Positions 62,772-64,000 of a stretch of DNA of 64,000 nt are shown in pieces. The notes under the pieces were generated by a model. That model did not search any database and was not told the DNA's origin. It saw only the letters and a program-made list of their open reading frames with translations. The number at the start of each line of letters is the position of its first letter. Position 1 is the stretch's first letter. Made by a program: the position numbers and the translations under genes. This stretch comes from Ruegeria sp. Alg231-54 (GTDB lineage Bacteria > Pseudomonadota > Alphaproteobacteria > Rhodobacterales > Rhodobacteraceae), in contig NZ_FREZ01000006.1 of NCBI RefSeq assembly GCF_900143525.1, positions 62,001 through 126,000 of the forward strand. The letters are read 5' to 3'.

Positions 62772-64000
62772 TGAGGATTGCCGACCTCATAAACCCGTTC
62801 AAAAACATCGAAACGCCCCCGCCGCAATCGCTGGGGGCGTTCATTCGCTGGTGCCTGTCTGGCGCATGGCCAATGATCTTCGTCGCAGCGTTTTTCTCGG
62901 CTACTGCGGGTGCGATGGAGGCGGGCACTGCGTGGATGCTGGGCCTGGTCATTGACGCAGCAACCACAAGCGGACCCGAGAACTTTCTGACCGCCAACAA
63001 CGTCTGGATGATCCTTGGGGTCGTTGCGTTTTTCATGCTACTGCGGCCAGCCCTGTTCGGGCTTTCGTCGTTGACCAACAACTATATCGTCATGCCCAAT
63101 ATCACGCCGTTGGTTCTGGCCAAGCTGAACCGGTGGACGCTGGGCCAGTCGGTCACCTATTTTGACGACGATTTTGCAGGGCGGATCGCGCAGAAGCAGA
63201 TGCAAACATCCAACGCGATGGCGTCGGTGGTATCCGAGACGATCAGTGCGATCGTGTTTGCCTTGGCCTCGCTGGCGGGCTCATTGCTTTTGTTAGGGTC
63301 TATTCATCCGTTGGTTATGTTGCCATTTGCGGCTTGGCTGGTTGTGTATTTCCTGCTTGTCCGTTGGTATCTGCCGCGCATCCGTAAACGCTCAGCGGCG
63401 CGGGCAGGCGCTCGCGCGATGGTGTCCGGGCAAGTCGTCGACACGATCACCAATATCAAAACCGTTAAACTGTTTGCCCACTCTGACTTCGAAGATCAGG
63501 CCGCGCGGAATTCCATGGTTGATCTGCGAGAAAAGATGTTGGCGTTCGGAAGCCTGTCGGCCAGTTTCCGCTTTATCTTAATGCTGTTGGCCGGGGTTCT
63601 GCCGGTTTTGCTGATAGGTGCAACGCTGTGGCTGTGGCAAGTGGGATCCGCGACAGCCGGTGACATTGTGGCCGCGGGTGCCATTTCGATCCGCATTGCC
63701 CAGATGACCGGTTGGGTCAGTTTCACCCTCATGGGTCTTTACGCAAATGTTGGCGAGATCGAGAACGGCATGAATACGCTGGCCAAGCGCGAACGGGTCG
63801 AGGATCAAACGGGCGCGGCGGAGTTGTCCGTGCCCGAAGGCCAGATCACCTTTGACCATGTCAGCTTTGCCTACGGTCGGGATGTTGGCGGTGTATCAGG
63901 CCTGAACATGACCGTGCACCCCGGCGAGAAACTGGGCATTGTCGGCGCTTCGGGGGCAGGGAAATCAACCTTGGTTTCGCTGCTGTTGCGCCTGTACGAC
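62771..64000 (+). CDS. ABC transporter half (second of pair), 3' end outside window
   Basis: Begins with ATG overlapping the previous stop (TAATG): MRIADLINPFKNIETPPP. About 410 codons are present, covering the transmembrane domain, where RWTLGQSVTYFDDDFAGRIAQK parallels the equivalent HVLRQSVGWFENDFAGRIANR of the first half. It then enters the ATPase domain as far as Walker A GASGAGKSTLVSLLLRLYD; the signature and Walker B lie beyond 64000. Confidence 0.88.
   Translation, partial: MRIADLINPFKNIETPPPQSLGAFIRWCLSGAWPMIFVAAFFSATAGAMEAGTAWMLGLVIDAATTSGPENFLTANNVWMILGVVAFFMLLRPALFGLSSLTNNYIVMPNITPLVLAKLNRWTLGQSVTYFDDDFAGRIAQKQMQTSNAMASVVSETISAIVFALASLAGSLLLLGSIHPLVMLPFAAWLVVYFLLVRWYLPRIRKRSAARAGARAMVSGQVVDTITNIKTVKLFAHSDFEDQAARNSMVDLREKMLAFGSLSASFRFILMLLAGVLPVLLIGATLWLWQVGSATAGDIVAAGAISIRIAQMTGWVSFTLMGLYANVGEIENGMNTLAKRERVEDQTGAAELSVPEGQITFDHVSFAYGRDVGGVSGLNMTVHPGEKLGIVGASGAGKSTLVSLLLRLYD

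Overview
The window is a contiguous stretch of a high-GC alphaproteobacterial chromosome, most likely a marine Rhodobacteraceae (Roseobacter-group) organism. The evidence is the RegA/SenC/RegB redox-control cluster, the block maf-aroE-coaE-dnaQ-secB next to hemJ-rho-mnmE-mnmG-rsmG-parA-parB, an AddAB rather than RecBCD nuclease, a single-gene malic enzyme fused to a phosphotransacetylase domain, and GTG/ATGA-coupled operons with GGAG-type ribosome sites. I saw no rRNA, tRNA, insertion sequence, prophage or CRISPR array.

Layout. 1-5.7 kb: an accessory patch (DUF899, extensin-like, ahcY, a small exported protein, an HD hydrolase with a broken copy of its own 3' end, two VOC proteins, DUF805). 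5.8-8.6 kb: regA and senC divergent from regB. 8.7-19.1 kb: a long co-directional run with a PAS protein (possible truncated DivL relative), tsaE, amgK- and murU-like cell-wall recycling genes, addB, addA and trxA. 19.1-24.1 kb: two Lin0512 paralogues, DUF1127, then hslV and hslU separated by an oppositely oriented MFS gene and a DM13 gene. 24.2-30 kb: DUF900 lipoprotein hydrolase, MFS, Smr protein, mltA, Tim44-like, fxsA, secB. 30-32.7 kb: dnaQ, coaE, aroE, maf on the minus strand.

32.74-33.14 kb is a gene-free, AT-rich, DnaA-box-containing gap from which genes diverge in both directions; I interpret it as oriC. To its right are hemJ, rho, mnmE, mnmG, rsmG, parA and parB, with two perfect 16-bp parS palindromes: one covers the mnmG start codon, the other lies inside rsmG. 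The origin, its centromere-like sites and their ParAB proteins therefore sit within about 8 kb.

40.5-48 kb: DUF454, hemW, rdgB, rph (minus), hrcA and grpE (plus), mutS (minus). 47.9-56.1 kb: maeB, a PfkB sugar kinase, exported msrA, an SCP2 protein, argG, a membrane protein, ilvA and an Hpt protein. 56.2-60.7 kb: a receiver-PP2C phosphatase, a Nudix protein, hslO, a CoA-type Nudix and cca. 60.8 kb to the end: a tandem pair of ABC exporter half-genes, the second cut by the window edge.

Most of the window is housekeeping. The points most worth a second look are the parS-embedded mnmG start, the candidate oriC, the CtrA-type box in front of a kinase-less DivL-like PAS protein, a strong intrinsic terminator buried in the 5' end of the extensin-like gene, a possible Shine-Dalgarno-sequestering leader at 3.3 kb, and the decayed HD-gene copy at 4.6 kb.
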